Assembly (NCBI GenBank): GCA_922989275.2
Contig: OV277871.1
Coordinates: 28,592,693 to 28,656,692 of the forward strand
Reading direction: 5' to 3'
DNA: 64,000 bases
DNA from: Gari tellinella
Lineage: Eukaryota > Mollusca > Bivalvia > Cardiida > Psammobiidae
The notes under the pieces were generated by a model. The model saw nothing but the letters and a program-made list of their open reading frames with translations. It was not told the DNA's origin and did not search any database. Below, in pieces: positions 63,753 to 64,000 of the stretch. Numbering within the stretch: the first letter of the stretch is position 1; each line of letters begins with the position of its first letter. A program made the position numbers and the translations under genes.

Positions 63753-64000
63753 AACATCGACCCATGACAGATCCTATATGTTTTGTATCGACGGTCTGTT
63801 GTAAGCATTGCAAGAGACTCTGCAAAAGAGAGTCAAAATGTCACATTTCTTGCAAAACAGTGTTTGTTGTGACATTGAGTAAAACAGTTTACTTTAAACA
63901 TAGGAAGCCCAGCTCTTCCAAGGACATCATTTATTTGTGTCTGTACAGTCGCAATCAGCAATTACACGACAACTTGTTCAAAGTCCGAAAGGATCACGCT

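Overview
The window reads as animal nuclear DNA, most likely from a marine bivalve mollusc. This is an inference from AT-rich sequence, short exons set in long introns, and a very dense load of palindromic miniature transposons of the kind common in bivalve genomes. There are no operons, bacterial signals or CRISPR arrays. Nearly all long open frames are chance or transposon-derived; the real coding content is a few kilobases.

Genes. (1) On the minus strand at the left edge are three in-phase exons (1-40, 1643-1968, 2831-2923), plus a weak fourth (3971-4006), of a protein with a Gly/Met/Pro-rich tail that I cannot name. (2) On the plus strand, 15997-26039, seven exons form an almost complete mannose-6-phosphate isomerase (MPI, type I PMI) gene. 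Every exon phase fits and both family signatures are intact. Only a very short first coding exon is uncertain. (3) On the minus strand, 46513-47550, is an intronless class A GPCR of about 345 residues with NPxxY but without a normal DRY or CWxP motif. (4) Two orphan terminal-exon candidates with poly(A) signals lie at 30907-31005 and 56741-57006.

The rest is mobile DNA. I group it by terminal repeats into families used throughout: A (hAT-like, CAGGGCTCCAGATAAG ends, 8-bp target duplication); B (TTAACCC ends, palindromic core around GCAGAATGCGCCTTAAGG); C (TTAACCCTTTC-type ends, core palindrome GATCAGACGCCGCG); D (TA target, CAGTAAAACCTCTC); E (TA target, ACAGCGCTCCCTCTCTAC); F (TA target, CAGTGGAGAATCTG); G (GGGGCCCGTTTCA foldback); H (short ACAGTGTAGACC hairpin); I (CAGTCGAACTTCGATATC); J (hAT-like, GTTGTAGATAAG); K (hAT-like, CAGGGC); P (hairpin around CAAGCATTTGATTG). 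Many are nested, so relative insertion order can be read directly.

Layout. 0-4 kb: 3' part of the minus-strand gene. 4-13 kb: transposons, a 1-kb mariner-like element, and a large composite element holding a 179-bp satellite array. 13-14.5 kb: promoter-like sequence and possible start of MPI. 16-26 kb: MPI, with introns packed with MITEs and a LINE fragment. 26-46 kb: minisatellite, nested MITEs, a Penelope-like insertion, a 1.4-kb tandem duplication, and tRNA-containing TTAA elements. 46.5-47.6 kb: GPCR. 48-54 kb: scattered MITEs. 54.15-58.5 kb: a 4.35-kb foldback element with kilobase arms around a terminal exon. 58.6-64 kb: tandem repeats and a third TTAA/tRNA element.

The most unusual signals are one GC-rich palindromic core shared by three MITE families with different ends (C, E, F), TTAA-flanked inverted-repeat elements carrying tRNA-like sequence, and transposon ends sitting 13-35 bp from splice acceptors.
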